Shown here piece after piece: positions 1-8,373 of a DNA stretch of 34,931 nucleotides. Within the stretch, counting starts at the first letter, position 1. Every line of letters begins with the position of its first letter. The position numbers and the translations under genes were made by a program. The stretch lies in contig PLUE01000005.1 in the NCBI GenBank assembly GCA_003164785.1, positions 1 to 34,931 of the forward strand, read 5' to 3'. The notes below the pieces were generated by a model. It had not been told where the DNA came from. It made no database searches and saw only the letters and a list, made by a program, of their open reading frames with translations. The stretch comes from Gammaproteobacteria bacterium. Lineage in GTDB: Bacteria > Pseudomonadota > Gammaproteobacteria > Steroidobacterales > Steroidobacteraceae.

Positions 1-85
1 GGTGGGTGCCCTGGGCATCGGCCAGCGCAAAAGCTGAACCTGCGCAAGCGCAGCATACAACCAAAGCAATTAGACTAAACTTCAT
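1..85 (-). CDS. Partial gene: N-terminus of a secreted protein
   Basis: Only the first 28 codons are inside the window; the gene runs off the left edge. It starts with ATG at 85 on the minus strand and has a good Shine-Dalgarno (AAGGAG, complement of 96-101) ten bases upstream. The translation begins MKFSLIALVVCCACAGSAFA, a textbook Sec signal peptide (short basic n-region, hydrophobic core, AFA-type cleavage site), so the product is exported. Nothing of the mature protein can be identified. It diverges from the sigma factor gene, and the shared 148-base spacer should hold promoters for both. Confidence 0.7.
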   Translation of the reverse strand, partial: MKFSLIALVVCCACAGSAFALADAQGTH

Positions 86-233
86 GGTCAAAGGGCTCCT
101 TGTATCGAGAACGGGTTACTGGCCAGAGGAGCAAAAGGCATGCTCCCTGCAGGTAACAGCGACAGACACATGAGAATTCCCTCACCCACGGGTAAATATT
201 TGAACGAAAAACGAGGATGACGAGAGACCTGCG

Positions 234-800
234 ATGCAAGTCCCCGCGAATTTCACGCAGCTGCTGACCGAATGGCGATCGGGCCATCCTCAGGCCCTCG
301 AGCGGCTGACGCCGTTGGTCTACGACGAGCTACGTCGCTTGGCCCGCAACTACATGCGCGCCGAACGGAGCAGCCATACGCTGCAGGCGACCGCCGTCGT
401 CCATGAAGCGTTCTTGCGGCTCATTCAAGCCAACGTACCGTTGCAGGATCGGACACACTTCTTTGCGCTCGCCTCACGGCTGATGCGTCGCGTGCTGGTG
501 GATCATGCGAAATCGCGATCACGCGCCAAGCGCAACGGTGGCGTCCGCGAGATGCTTTTGGCGGATGACGAGGTTCCGACCGGCGCCAATTTCGATGTGG
601 TGGCGCTCGACGCTGCGTTGGAAAGCTTGGTGCAGCTCGAGCCGCGACTCGCCCAGGTCATAGAATTGCATTATTTCGGCGGCCTGACGTATGAGCAGAT
701 CGCCGCGGCGGCCGGCGCGTCGACTGCCACCGTCCATCGAGACATCCGCCTGGCCCGTGCCTGGCTGCTCAATGAAATCGGCGCGGATCATCACACATGA
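234..800 (+). CDS. ECF-type RNA polymerase sigma factor (Sig-70_X6-like)
   Basis: 188-residue sigma-70 family protein with region 2 at about residues 25-90 (core binding and -10 recognition; contains LVYDELRRLARNYMRAE and AVVHEAFLRLI) and region 4 at about 125-180 (LHYFGGLTYEQIAAAAG followed by a recognition helix TATVHRDIRLARAWL). There is no region 1.1 or 3, as expected for ECF sigmas. The ATG at 234 is preceded by GAGAG at 222-226. The last codon overlaps the start of the downstream TPR kinase (ATGA). This sigma-kinase pairing is a recurrent arrangement in Xanthomonadales/Steroidobacter relatives and Acidobacteria. No anti-sigma gene is present, so the kinase is the likely regulator (inference). 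Target promoters are unknown. Confidence 0.9.
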   Translation: MQVPANFTQLLTEWRSGHPQALERLTPLVYDELRRLARNYMRAERSSHTLQATAVVHEAFLRLIQANVPLQDRTHFFALASRLMRRVLVDHAKSRSRAKRNGGVREMLLADDEVPTGANFDVVALDAALESLVQLEPRLAQVIELHYFGGLTYEQIAAAAGASTATVHRDIRLARAWLLNEIGADHHT

Positions 801-3505
801 TTTCACGGGCACGTTGGCAGAAAATCCAGTCCCTGTTCGACGCCGTGGTCGACAGGGAGCCGGCCGAGCGCGCAGCCCGGCTGGCCGACTCCTGCAAGGA
901 TGACGCCGAATTGCGGACTTCCGTGGAGGCACTTTTGGCCTCGGATCAGCGAACGCAGGACCCCTTGCTCAATGCCATCGGCGCCGCCGCCGAGTCGCTG
1001 CTCGAGGAGCATCAGGATCGGCTGCTCGGTACACGGATCGGTGCCTACCGGGTCGTCTCCATTCTCGGACACGGCGGCATGAGCACCGTGTATCGCGCTG
1101 AACGGGACGACGGCCAGTATCAGCAGACGGTGGCCATCAAGGTCCTGCATCACGCAACGCTGCACCCGCGCCTGCGCAGCCGCCTGCACAGCGAGCGCCA
1201 TATTTTGGCCACGCTCGATCATACGTCGATCGCCCGCTTGATCGACAGTGGTGACCTCGACGACGGAACGCCGTATCTGGTGATGGAGCACGTCGAGGGT
1301 CAGTCCATCGACGCGTATTGCGACAGCCGTACCTTGTTCGTGCGCGAACGTCTTGAGCTCTTCGTTCAAGTCTGCATCGCCGTCCAGTACGCCCATCGAA
1401 ACCTCGTGGTCCATCGGGACATCAAGGCGGCGAACATCCTGGTGACCGGGGACGGCACCCCGAAACTGCTGGACTTCGGCATCGCAAAACTGCTGGCTCC
1501 CGAATCCCTGGCGCACACGCTCACGGTGACCCGCCTGCAGGAACGTCTGCTGACGCCGGAAAATGCGGCGCCCGAACAGGTGCTGGGCCGACCGATCACC
1601 ACGGCGACCGACATCTATTCTCTCGGCGTGTTGCTTTATCAGATATTGACCGGCCGCTCACCCTATCGATTGACCAGCTACAGTCAGCTGCAACTCGAGC
1701 GCGCCATCTGCATGGATGATCCGGTGCGGCCCAGTCAGATGGTGGTCGCCAGGTTGAGCGGCGAAAGTGACAGTGATCGAAGCCGCATTTCTGACCGCCG
1801 CGGACTGAGTCCGCAACGGCTGAGGGCGAGGCTCAGCGGCGATTTGGACGCCATCATCGCCAAGGCCATGAGAAAGGAGCCGGACCGGCGCTATCCTTCC
1901 GTCGAGGCGCTCGCCGAGGACGTGGGCCGGCACTTGCGTGCCCTTCCCGTGATCGCCCGCCAAGGCGATCGGCGCTACAACACGGCCAAATTTTTGCGCC
2001 GCCATGCACTTGCGGCTTTCGGTGTCGCGATCGCCTTTTTCGGCCTGGCCGCGGTCGCCGGCGTGACGTTGTGGCAGAACCACCGCATCGAACTGGCACG
2101 CGAGGCCACGGCCCAGGAACGCGACCATGCGCAACAGGTCTCTGCGTTCCTGGTCGACGTCTTCTCCCAGGCGGATCCCTTCAATGCGCTCGGCCGGGAA
2201 CCCACGGCAAAGGATCTTCTGGATAGCGGCGCGAAGAAGATCCTGGGCAACGCAAACCTGCAGCCCGAGGTCCGCGCCCAGTTGCTGGAGAGCATCGGAC
2301 TCGCTTATCGGCGCCAAGGCTTGAGCGATCGGGCGGTCCCTTTGTTTGAACAAGCCGTCAGCATTCGCCGCGAAGAGCGACCTTTCGATTATCATCGGAC
2401 CGCAGCGGCCATCGCCAATCTGGCACAGGCGCTCACCGACGGTGCCCACCTGACCTCGGCGGAAGGCTATCTGAGACAGGCGCTCGACATGTCGCGGAAC
2501 GGCGATAAAACGCCGTCAGTCGAGACTGCCGACATCCTGGTGCAGTTCGGCCAGTTCGAATTGGATGCCAAGAGCAATCCGGTGTATTCCAGCGATCTGC
2601 TCACGGAGGCGCTCGACATTTTTCGAGATACGCTCGGGAACAACAATCTATCCGTCGCGTCGGTCTTGACCGACCTTGCCTCGGCGGCGATCTGGAAGGG
2701 CGATTTCCCCCTGGCGGAACATTATCAGCGCGAGGCGATGAGCATTTTTCAAGCCACCGTCAGCCGGAATCATCCGGACCACGCCGTCGCATTGGCAACG
2801 TTGGGCTACATCCTGACCCAACGCGGCAAATACGCCGAGGCGGAGCAATTGCTCAACGAGGCGCTCGAAATCGAAAGCAACGTGTTCGGCGCCGAGAACC
2901 AGCGGGTGGCCGAAATCGAGTCCCATCTCGGTGTTCTGTATGAGCGCGAGGGAGATTTGCCGCGTGCGGTTCAGGCGACCCAGCGCGCCGTCGACATCGC
3001 CACGGATCGTCTCGGGCTCGGCCATTATCTGACCGGCTATTATTTCGCGAACCTTGCCAGTCTGTACCTAAAGTCCAACGAGCTTGCGCTGGCGGAGAAA
3101 GCCGCGCGTCAATCGCTCGACGTGTACGCCAGGGCGCTGCCGGCGCGCCACCTCTATGTAGCTTCGAGTCGACGCTTGCTCGGTGACATCCTGGTGCAGC
3201 GTGGCGCGTTGGCCGCCGCCGATACGGAGCTGCGCGCCGCCGTGGATCTGGATGCTGCACTCGCTGGCGCCGACAGCTGGAATACGGCGCGCGCCCAGGC
3301 GAGTCTCGGTTGGTCGCTGATCGCCCGCAACGACGCGGCCAAGGGCGAACCGATGTTGGTCGCGGCGCGCAACCGCCTGATTGCGACGCTCGGCGCGTTG
3401 GATCCGGAGACGTTGTGGGCAAGCGCGCATCTGGCCGAGTATCTGCGCGCACACCATCGTGACGCGGAAGCGGCGACGATTCTCGCCAGCATGCACAAGG
3501 GTTAA
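797..3505 (+). CDS. Membrane Ser/Thr protein kinase with periplasmic TPR repeats
   Basis: 902 residues. After an approximately 80-residue N-terminal region comes a Hanks-type kinase domain (about 84-385): glycine loop GHGGMS at 91-96, ATP-binding Lys115 (VAIKVL), catalytic loop HRDIKAAN at 206-213, DFG at 226-228 and APE at 258-260. One transmembrane helix lies at about 404-425. The remaining ~470 residues are helical TPR/Kinesin-light-chain-like repeats (for example LESIGLAYRRQGLSDRAVPLFEQA), predicted to be outside the cytoplasm. It overlaps the sigma gene by ATGA, so the two are translationally coupled. Role inferred: it senses a periplasmic signal or partner through the TPRs and phosphorylates cytosolic targets, perhaps the sigma factor. 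All key catalytic residues are present, so it should be active. Confidence 0.92.
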   Translation: MISRARWQKIQSLFDAVVDREPAERAARLADSCKDDAELRTSVEALLASDQRTQDPLLNAIGAAAESLLEEHQDRLLGTRIGAYRVVSILGHGGMSTVYRAERDDGQYQQTVAIKVLHHATLHPRLRSRLHSERHILATLDHTSIARLIDSGDLDDGTPYLVMEHVEGQSIDAYCDSRTLFVRERLELFVQVCIAVQYAHRNLVVHRDIKAANILVTGDGTPKLLDFGIAKLLAPESLAHTLTVTRLQERLLTPENAAPEQVLGRPITTATDIYSLGVLLYQILTGRSPYRLTSYSQLQLERAICMDDPVRPSQMVVARLSGESDSDRSRISDRRGLSPQRLRARLSGDLDAIIAKAMRKEPDRRYPSVEALAEDVGRHLRALPVIARQGDRRYNTAKFLRRHALAAFGVAIAFFGLAAVAGVTLWQNHRIELAREATAQERDHAQQVSAFLVDVFSQADPFNALGREPTAKDLLDSGAKKILGNANLQPEVRAQLLESIGLAYRRQGLSDRAVPLFEQAVSIRREERPFDYHRTAAAIANLAQALTDGAHLTSAEGYLRQALDMSRNGDKTPSVETADILVQFGQFELDAKSNPVYSSDLLTEALDIFRDTLGNNNLSVASVLTDLASAAIWKGDFPLAEHYQREAMSIFQATVSRNHPDHAVALATLGYILTQRGKYAEAEQLLNEALEIESNVFGAENQRVAEIESHLGVLYEREGDLPRAVQATQRAVDIATDRLGLGHYLTGYYFANLASLYLKSNELALAEKAARQSLDVYARALPARHLYVASSRRLLGDILVQRGALAAADTELRAAVDLDAALAGADSWNTARAQASLGWSLIARNDAAKGEPMLVAARNRLIATLGALDPETLWASAHLAEYLRAHHRDAEAATILASMHKG

Positions 3506-3561
3506 GCTTGCGCAACTAAACGAACGGGCCGCGGCTCGTGCCGCTACCATACCGCGCAAGC
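3506..3561. repeat. Nested inverted repeats between the TPR kinase and SYLF gene
   Basis: Immediately after the kinase TAA stop lies GCTTGCGC (3506-3513), whose exact complement GCGCAAGC occurs at 3554-3561. Inside it is a tight hairpin GCGGC-TCGT-GCCGC (3531-3544). The structure sits eight bases before the SYLF Shine-Dalgarno GAGGAG (3569-3574). There is no T-tract, so it is not a typical intrinsic terminator. It could be a terminator, a leader structure or an operator. Confidence 0.35.
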
Positions 3562-3579
3562 GACACCCGAGGAGTCCCC

Positions 3580-4410
3580 ATGATCAACCCTAGAAAAGCT
3601 TTCCCCGCCCTGCTGGTCACCGCTGCGCTGGGCTTTGCCGTCGCGCCGGGCGCCCATGCCGGTGCCCGCGAAGAAGGCCGCCTCCTGGTGGCAACCGAGG
3701 TACTCGAAGAAATCCAAGGCATGCCCGATTCGCGCCTGCCGGACAGCCTGCTGTCTCGCGCCTACGGGATTGCGGTGATTCCCGACGTGACCAAGGTGGC
3801 GTTCATTTTCGGCGGTCGACATGGCAATGGCGTGCTCGTGGTGCGCGACAAGCTCAACGCACCGTGGAGCAATCCGGTATTCGTATCGTTGACCGGCGGC
3901 AGTTGGGGCTTCCAGGCCGGCGCACAGTCCTCCGACATCATTCTGGTGTTCACGACCAAGAACGGCATTGAAGGAATCGCGGGGGGCAAGATCACCTTGG
4001 GCGCCGATGCGTCCGTTGCGACCGGTCCCGTCGGTCGCCAGGGCTCCGCCGCCACCGACATCAACTTCAACGCGGAAATCTATTCCTATGCCCGCACCCG
4101 CGGCTTGTTCGGCGGCATTGCCCTCGACGGCAGTGTCATCGCCATCGACAAGTCGGCGAACGCTGCGTTGTACGGGAAGAGCGGCGTGACGGCGACGGAC
4201 ATCTTTTCGGGCCAGGCGCCGGCCGCGCCCGCCACCGCGCAACGATTCCTCGAACGGCTGGCGCTCGCGACGCGTACCTCGGTCCGTACCTCGCCGGCCC
4301 CGCAGGCGGACACCCCGGCCTCCTCGACCGTCCAAGCGCCGCCGCCAGGCGCGGCGCCGCCGCTGGCGCCCGACGCTCCCCGCACGTACCCGCTCGAAGA
4401 TCAGAAATAA
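3580..4410 (+). CDS. Secreted SYLF (Ysc84/DUF500) lipid-binding domain protein
   Basis: 276 residues. The ATG at 3580 is chosen because GAGGAG (3569-3574) sits five bases upstream and because translation from here opens with a clean signal peptide ending ...GAHAG; a longer reading from 3538 would bury it. The SYLF domain (about 45-225) is recognisable from LLSRAYGIAVIPDVTKVAF, GGSWGFQAGAQSSDIILVF and GLFGGIALDGSVIAID. SYLF domains bind phosphoinositides in eukaryotes; bacterial exported versions are common but poorly understood, and envelope lipid binding is an inference. The last ~50 residues are a Pro/Ala-rich tail. The stop at 4408-4410 abuts the permease gene that follows. Confidence 0.88.
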   Translation: MINPRKAFPALLVTAALGFAVAPGAHAGAREEGRLLVATEVLEEIQGMPDSRLPDSLLSRAYGIAVIPDVTKVAFIFGGRHGNGVLVVRDKLNAPWSNPVFVSLTGGSWGFQAGAQSSDIILVFTTKNGIEGIAGGKITLGADASVATGPVGRQGSAATDINFNAEIYSYARTRGLFGGIALDGSVIAIDKSANAALYGKSGVTATDIFSGQAPAAPATAQRFLERLALATRTSVRTSPAPQADTPASSTVQAPPPGAAPPLAPDAPRTYPLEDQK

Positions 4411-4412
4411 CA

Positions 4413-5159
4413 CTGCTCTACGCCGTTCTGGCGGTAGCCGCCTTTGCCGCCGGCATACAGAACGCCCTCGCGGGGGGCGGCTCGTTCCTGACATTCCCGG
4501 CGCTGCTGCTGACCGGACTCGATCCACGGGCGGCCAACATCACCTCGACGGTGGCCCTGTTCCCTGGTCAGGTAACCACCGGATTGGCTGGCCGGCGCGC
4601 CGCGACGGGAACACCGTCCCTGTCCCTGAAGGCGCTCTTTACGATCAGCCTGATCGGCGGCGCCTTGGGCGCCATCCTGTTGCTGGTGACCCCGGTTTCG
4701 ATTTTTGCAGCCCTGGTGCCATGGCTCGTGCTGTTCGCCACCGTGGTATTCGCGTGGGGAAGCTTTTTTCGTCGGCCCCAGGAGACGTCGACACAAGCGG
4801 GTCCGGCCGCCGCCGGGCTCATGCAATTTGCGATCTCGATTTACGGCGGATACTTCGGCGGCGGCATCGGCATATTGATGCTCGCCGCACTGACGCTGTC
4901 CGGATTGGCGCTGCGCAACGCCGGCGCCACGAAAAACGTGTTGGCAGGCGTGATGAACTCATCTGCGGTGGTCATTTTCGTTTTTTCCCACGACGTGGCC
5001 TGGAAGCAGGTCGTCGTCGTTGCGATTGCGGCGGTGGCCGGCGGCCAGCTCGGCGCGTACGCCCTGCAGCGGGTGAACGAGAAAGTGATGCGGATCGCCG
5101 TCACGGTGCTCGGCGTTGCGTTGACAATCGCCCTGTTTGTGCGCTATCACCCCTCATGA
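4413..5159 (+). CDS. TauE/SafE-family membrane permease (non-standard start)
   Basis: Sulfite exporter/TauE-SafE family inner-membrane protein with 7-8 hydrophobic helices. The family's conserved N-terminal block is readable from 4413: LLYAVLAVAAFAAGIQNALA followed by the Gly-rich segment GGGSFLTFPALLLTGLDPRA. No ATG, GTG or TTG precedes this block. The first ordinary start is GTG 4551, which would delete about 46 conserved residues including helix 1. Candidate starts are CTG 4413 or ATA 4407, the latter overlapping the SYLF stop as ATAA. From 4413 the product is 248 residues, normal for the family. Substrate (sulfite, organosulfonate or similar) is not predictable. The 3' end overlaps the SAM hydrolase gene (ATGA, 5156-5159), so the two are coupled. 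Confidence 0.85.
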   Translation: MLYAVLAVAAFAAGIQNALAGGGSFLTFPALLLTGLDPRAANITSTVALFPGQVTTGLAGRRAATGTPSLSLKALFTISLIGGALGAILLLVTPVSIFAALVPWLVLFATVVFAWGSFFRRPQETSTQAGPAAAGLMQFAISIYGGYFGGGIGILMLAALTLSGLALRNAGATKNVLAGVMNSSAVVIFVFSHDVAWKQVVVVAIAAVAGGQLGAYALQRVNEKVMRIAVTVLGVALTIALFVRYHPS

Positions 5160-6064
5160 TGACCCGAACCCACATTGTTCTCGTCGTTTTTCTGGCGTGC
5201 TGGTCGGCGGTCGGCATGGCGGCCGCACCGCTGGTACTACTCACTGATTTCGGTACTCGCGACGGAGCGGTATCGGCGATGAAGGGCGTGGCCTACACCG
5301 TATCGCCCGACTTGCTCATCTCGGACTTGAGTCATGAAAATCCGAGCATCTTCGACGGCGCCTATCGACTCTATCAAGCCGAACAGTTCTGGCCGGCAAA
5401 CACGGTATTCGTTGCGGTCGTGGATCCGGGCGTGGGAACCGAGCGCTTGTCCATCGTGCTCAAAACGCGCACGGGGCATTATTTCGTGGGCCCCAATAAT
5501 GGTCTCCTGTCCTTGGTCGCTGAACGCGATGGCATCAGCGAACTGCGGCAGATCGACGAACGCGTCAATCGCCGTCCCGGCTCCGACGAATCGCACACGT
5601 TTCATGGCCGCGACGTGTTTGCATACACCGGAGCGCGTCTCGCATCGGGAGTGATCACCTTCGCACAGGTGGGTCCCGCTCTACCCGCGAGCACGTTGAT
5701 ATCCATCCCTTACCGCAAGCCCGAACGGCAGGGAGACAAGGTCAAAGGCATCATCCCGGTATTGGACGTCCAGTTCGGCAATGTCTGGACCAATATTCCT
5801 AAAGCCCTTTTCGACGAATTGCACATTGCGTCCGGCGCCTCGGTTCACGTGCGCATTTTCCACAACGATCAATTGGTCGATGACGCCAGTGCGCCCTATC
5901 GACGGACCTTCGGCGAAGTGCCGGTCGGCAAGCCCTTGGTCTACGTCAACAGCTTGCTGAACCTCGCCGTGGCCCTCAACCAGGGAAGCTACGCGGCGGC
6001 ACATAAAATAGATTCGGGGCCTGACTGGTTCATCGAACTGAGTGCTGGCGCGCCGCTCAAATAG
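5156..6064 (+). CDS. Exported SAM hydrolase (DUF62/SAM hydroxide adenosyltransferase family)
   Basis: 302 residues. The family splits S-adenosylmethionine to adenosine and methionine (or, in rare members, halogenates it). Hallmarks are visible: LLTDFGTRDGAVSAMKG near the mature N-terminus, VDPGVGTERLSIV, VGPNNGLLS and TFHGRDVFAYTGARLA, supplying the Asp, Arg and His used to activate water in characterised members. A C-terminal beta domain contains the family's NVWTNI segment. Unlike the cytosolic archetypes, this protein begins with a signal peptide (MMTRTHIVLVVFLACWSAVG, cleavage near AAA). The start overlaps the permease stop by ATGA; a second ATG at 5159 is an alternative. Co-translation with a permease suggests that permease and hydrolase act on related molecules (inference). 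Confidence 0.88.
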   Translation: MMTRTHIVLVVFLACWSAVGMAAAPLVLLTDFGTRDGAVSAMKGVAYTVSPDLLISDLSHENPSIFDGAYRLYQAEQFWPANTVFVAVVDPGVGTERLSIVLKTRTGHYFVGPNNGLLSLVAERDGISELRQIDERVNRRPGSDESHTFHGRDVFAYTGARLASGVITFAQVGPALPASTLISIPYRKPERQGDKVKGIIPVLDVQFGNVWTNIPKALFDELHIASGASVHVRIFHNDQLVDDASAPYRRTFGEVPVGKPLVYVNSLLNLAVALNQGSYAAAHKIDSGPDWFIELSAGAPLK

Positions 6065-6233
6065 CTGGCTTTGTCGGCCCGACGCGCCGCTCCGCGCCCC
6101 GGGGAAGAATCATGTTTTAGCGATTTTCCCTTGTCGAATCAGCACAGTATGCCGCCCTCTTGAATTGGCACCCTAATTCCGGCAGTGCCATACACCTTGC
6201 GTAAGTCTTTGGATCGGGCGAGAGTTGGTTGAT

Positions 6234-8372
6234 ATGGATTTAGTGACCCAACCTGTGACCAAGCAGCCCCGGCATGTGGCAGCTGCCGACACAACCACTG
6301 AGTGGTTGGATTTGCTCTCGAGCGGTGCCTGCAACGAGGACACCTTTCTGCGTGGGGTCGGCGAGCTGTTGAAGCGAGCACCCGATGTCGGGTGGGAACT
6401 GCTGGCGCTGGTCGACCAGTATTACCGCAGAGGCAAGATCAGCGCCGACGTGTTCATCAAGGTCAAGGCACACCTGCAGGACTTGATGATGGGCAAGGGT
6501 CGCGCGGGAGACATCAGCGTCCCCTTGCCCCGCCCCATGAGTGCCACGCCCCCGGCATCCCTCGGCAGCGCACCCACTGCAGCAGTCCCCGCCACGGACG
6601 CAGCGATTGCGTTGACGATTGCCCTGCCGCCGTCATTGACCAGCATCCGGCCCCCGCCGACCGCGGGTGCCGCACCAAAGCCAGTCTCAGCACCGACGCC
6701 GCGGGGCGCCGCGCCGACGGTGGTGCGCGAGACCGCGGCCGCCGCGTCGCGACCGGACGCCGAGCGATCGCTGGCAGTCGGCGACGTGCTTCGCGGCCGC
6801 TATCGTATCCAGGCACTGCTCGGCCAGGGGGGCATGGGAACAGTGTTCGAGGCCACGGATCTGTACCGGTTGGACCGCACCCATGGGGATCAAAAGGTGG
6901 CCCTGAAGGTCTTGCACACGGCGGTCATCCAGCGCCCGCGATTGTTCGCGGAACTGCGCCGGGAATTCCAGCACCTGCAGTCCCTGTCGCATCCGAACAT
7001 CGTTCGTGTGCACGAATTCGATCGCGACGGCGATCTCGCGTTCTTCACGATGGAGTACCTCAGCGGGCTGCTCTTGACCCGCGTGCTTTCAGTTCATGTC
7101 TCATCGCCGCTGGAGCCCGCCTACGCCTGGGCGATCGTGCGGGATGTGGGCGCGGCGGTCACCCATGCCCACGCACGCGGCGTGGTTCACGGAGATCTCA
7201 ATCCCGGCAACATCTTCATCACCGACGGGGGTGACGTGCGCGTGCTGGACTTCGGTGCGGCGCATACGCTGCGCCGCACACCGTGGATTTCGGATTTCGA
7301 AACGTCGCAGCAGATCAACGTGGCGACGCCGAGCTATGCCAGCTGCCAGTTGCTCGAAGGCGAGACCGCGGACGCGCGCGACGACATCTACGCCTTGGCC
7401 TGCATTACCTATGTGCTATTGACGGGGAATCTACCGTTCCGGGAACACAGCGCCCTCAAGGCGCGCACGTTGGGCCTGAAACCGGAGCGCCCTGACGGTC
7501 TGACGCGAGGCCAATGGCAGGCGCTGCGGACCGGGCTCGACTTCGACCGTGACCGTCGACCCACCGACATGCAAGCATGGCTCGATCAACTCCGCTGCCG
7601 GTCTGCGGCGGCGACGCATCTTCCCGCGTTGCCCAATCTGTTGACGCCGCGTCCGACGCGCACGCGCAGCCTCGGCTGGAGCGCGGTATTCGCAACCGTG
7701 GGCGCGCTCGTCGTCGCCTGGGTATGGTGGGCAACGTCGCACCCCGATGACGTGGCGCACATCAAGGCCATGGTCGGAGAAAGACTGCGTGCGACCTTTG
7801 CGAATACCATGGTGAGCCAGCTCTGGGACGGGCAACAAGACGCGCATGAAGATCTTACGGCGTCGCCGCCGCCGGGTGGGGACCCGACAGCTTCCGCTGC
7901 GGCACCCGAGCCCACGATTCCGCATGCCGCGGCCCCGCCCGCAAAGGCATCGATCAGCCCGCCGCGCGCCGCTGCCGCGACATCTCCCGCTTCCGCCCCG
8001 GGCATCGGCGCCGGAACCGCGGCCGCCGCCTCCGGCATCCACGCGCGTCTCGAACTGGCGGCCGACAACGTCGAACTGCAGCCGGGCGATTCCGTCGCCC
8101 ATGTCGCCATCCGTCGTAGCCGCACGCTGCGAGGAGATGTCAGCTTCCGGTGGTGGACCGAGTCGGGAACCGCCAAGCCCGGCCGGGACTTCACGCCGGT
8201 CATGTCGCATGTCGAGCAGGCTCCGGAGGGCCGAAGCACGGTCGATCTGATGATTCCCATCATCGCGAACCCGGGGCGACACGATCCGAGAAGTTTTTAT
8301 GTGGTCATCGACGAGCCCAGCGAGAATGCGGCCCTCGGGCAGCGCACGCTCACCATGGTCACCATTCCTTGA
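6234..8372 (+). CDS. Membrane Ser/Thr kinase with C-terminal Calx-beta-like domain
   Basis: 712 residues from ATG 6234 (GAGAG at 6220-6224). Order: helical N-terminal region (1-85), Pro/Ala-rich linker (90-180), kinase domain (about 187-455), transmembrane helix (about 481-500), Pro/Ala linker, then a beta-rich domain over the last ~110 residues. That domain contains RWWTESGTAKPGRDF, like the DGTA-x-x-x-DY signature of Calx-beta domains. In the kinase, the glycine loop GQGGMG, Lys225 (VALKVL) and DFG (339-341) are intact, but the catalytic loop reads HGDLNPGN (319-326), with Gly replacing the HRD arginine, making it a non-RD kinase. The catalytic Asp and Asn are kept, so activity is plausible. 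It converges with one base of spacing on the exported caspase operon. Inferred role: transmembrane sensor kinase of the adjoining caspase region. Confidence 0.9.
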   Translation: MDLVTQPVTKQPRHVAAADTTTEWLDLLSSGACNEDTFLRGVGELLKRAPDVGWELLALVDQYYRRGKISADVFIKVKAHLQDLMMGKGRAGDISVPLPRPMSATPPASLGSAPTAAVPATDAAIALTIALPPSLTSIRPPPTAGAAPKPVSAPTPRGAAPTVVRETAAAASRPDAERSLAVGDVLRGRYRIQALLGQGGMGTVFEATDLYRLDRTHGDQKVALKVLHTAVIQRPRLFAELRREFQHLQSLSHPNIVRVHEFDRDGDLAFFTMEYLSGLLLTRVLSVHVSSPLEPAYAWAIVRDVGAAVTHAHARGVVHGDLNPGNIFITDGGDVRVLDFGAAHTLRRTPWISDFETSQQINVATPSYASCQLLEGETADARDDIYALACITYVLLTGNLPFREHSALKARTLGLKPERPDGLTRGQWQALRTGLDFDRDRRPTDMQAWLDQLRCRSAAATHLPALPNLLTPRPTRTRSLGWSAVFATVGALVVAWVWWATSHPDDVAHIKAMVGERLRATFANTMVSQLWDGQQDAHEDLTASPPPGGDPTASAAAPEPTIPHAAAPPAKASISPPRAAAATSPASAPGIGAGTAAAASGIHARLELAADNVELQPGDSVAHVAIRRSRTLRGDVSFRWWTESGTAKPGRDFTPVMSHVEQAPEGRSTVDLMIPIIANPGRHDPRSFYVVIDEPSENAALGQRTLTMVTIP

Positions 8373-8373
8373 T

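Noticed and set aside
6166..6186. Sigma-54-like promoter TGGCAC-N5-TTCCG before the Calx-beta kinase gene
   Set aside because: The -24 half is good but the -12 half lacks the required GC dinucleotide (TTCC instead of TTGC).
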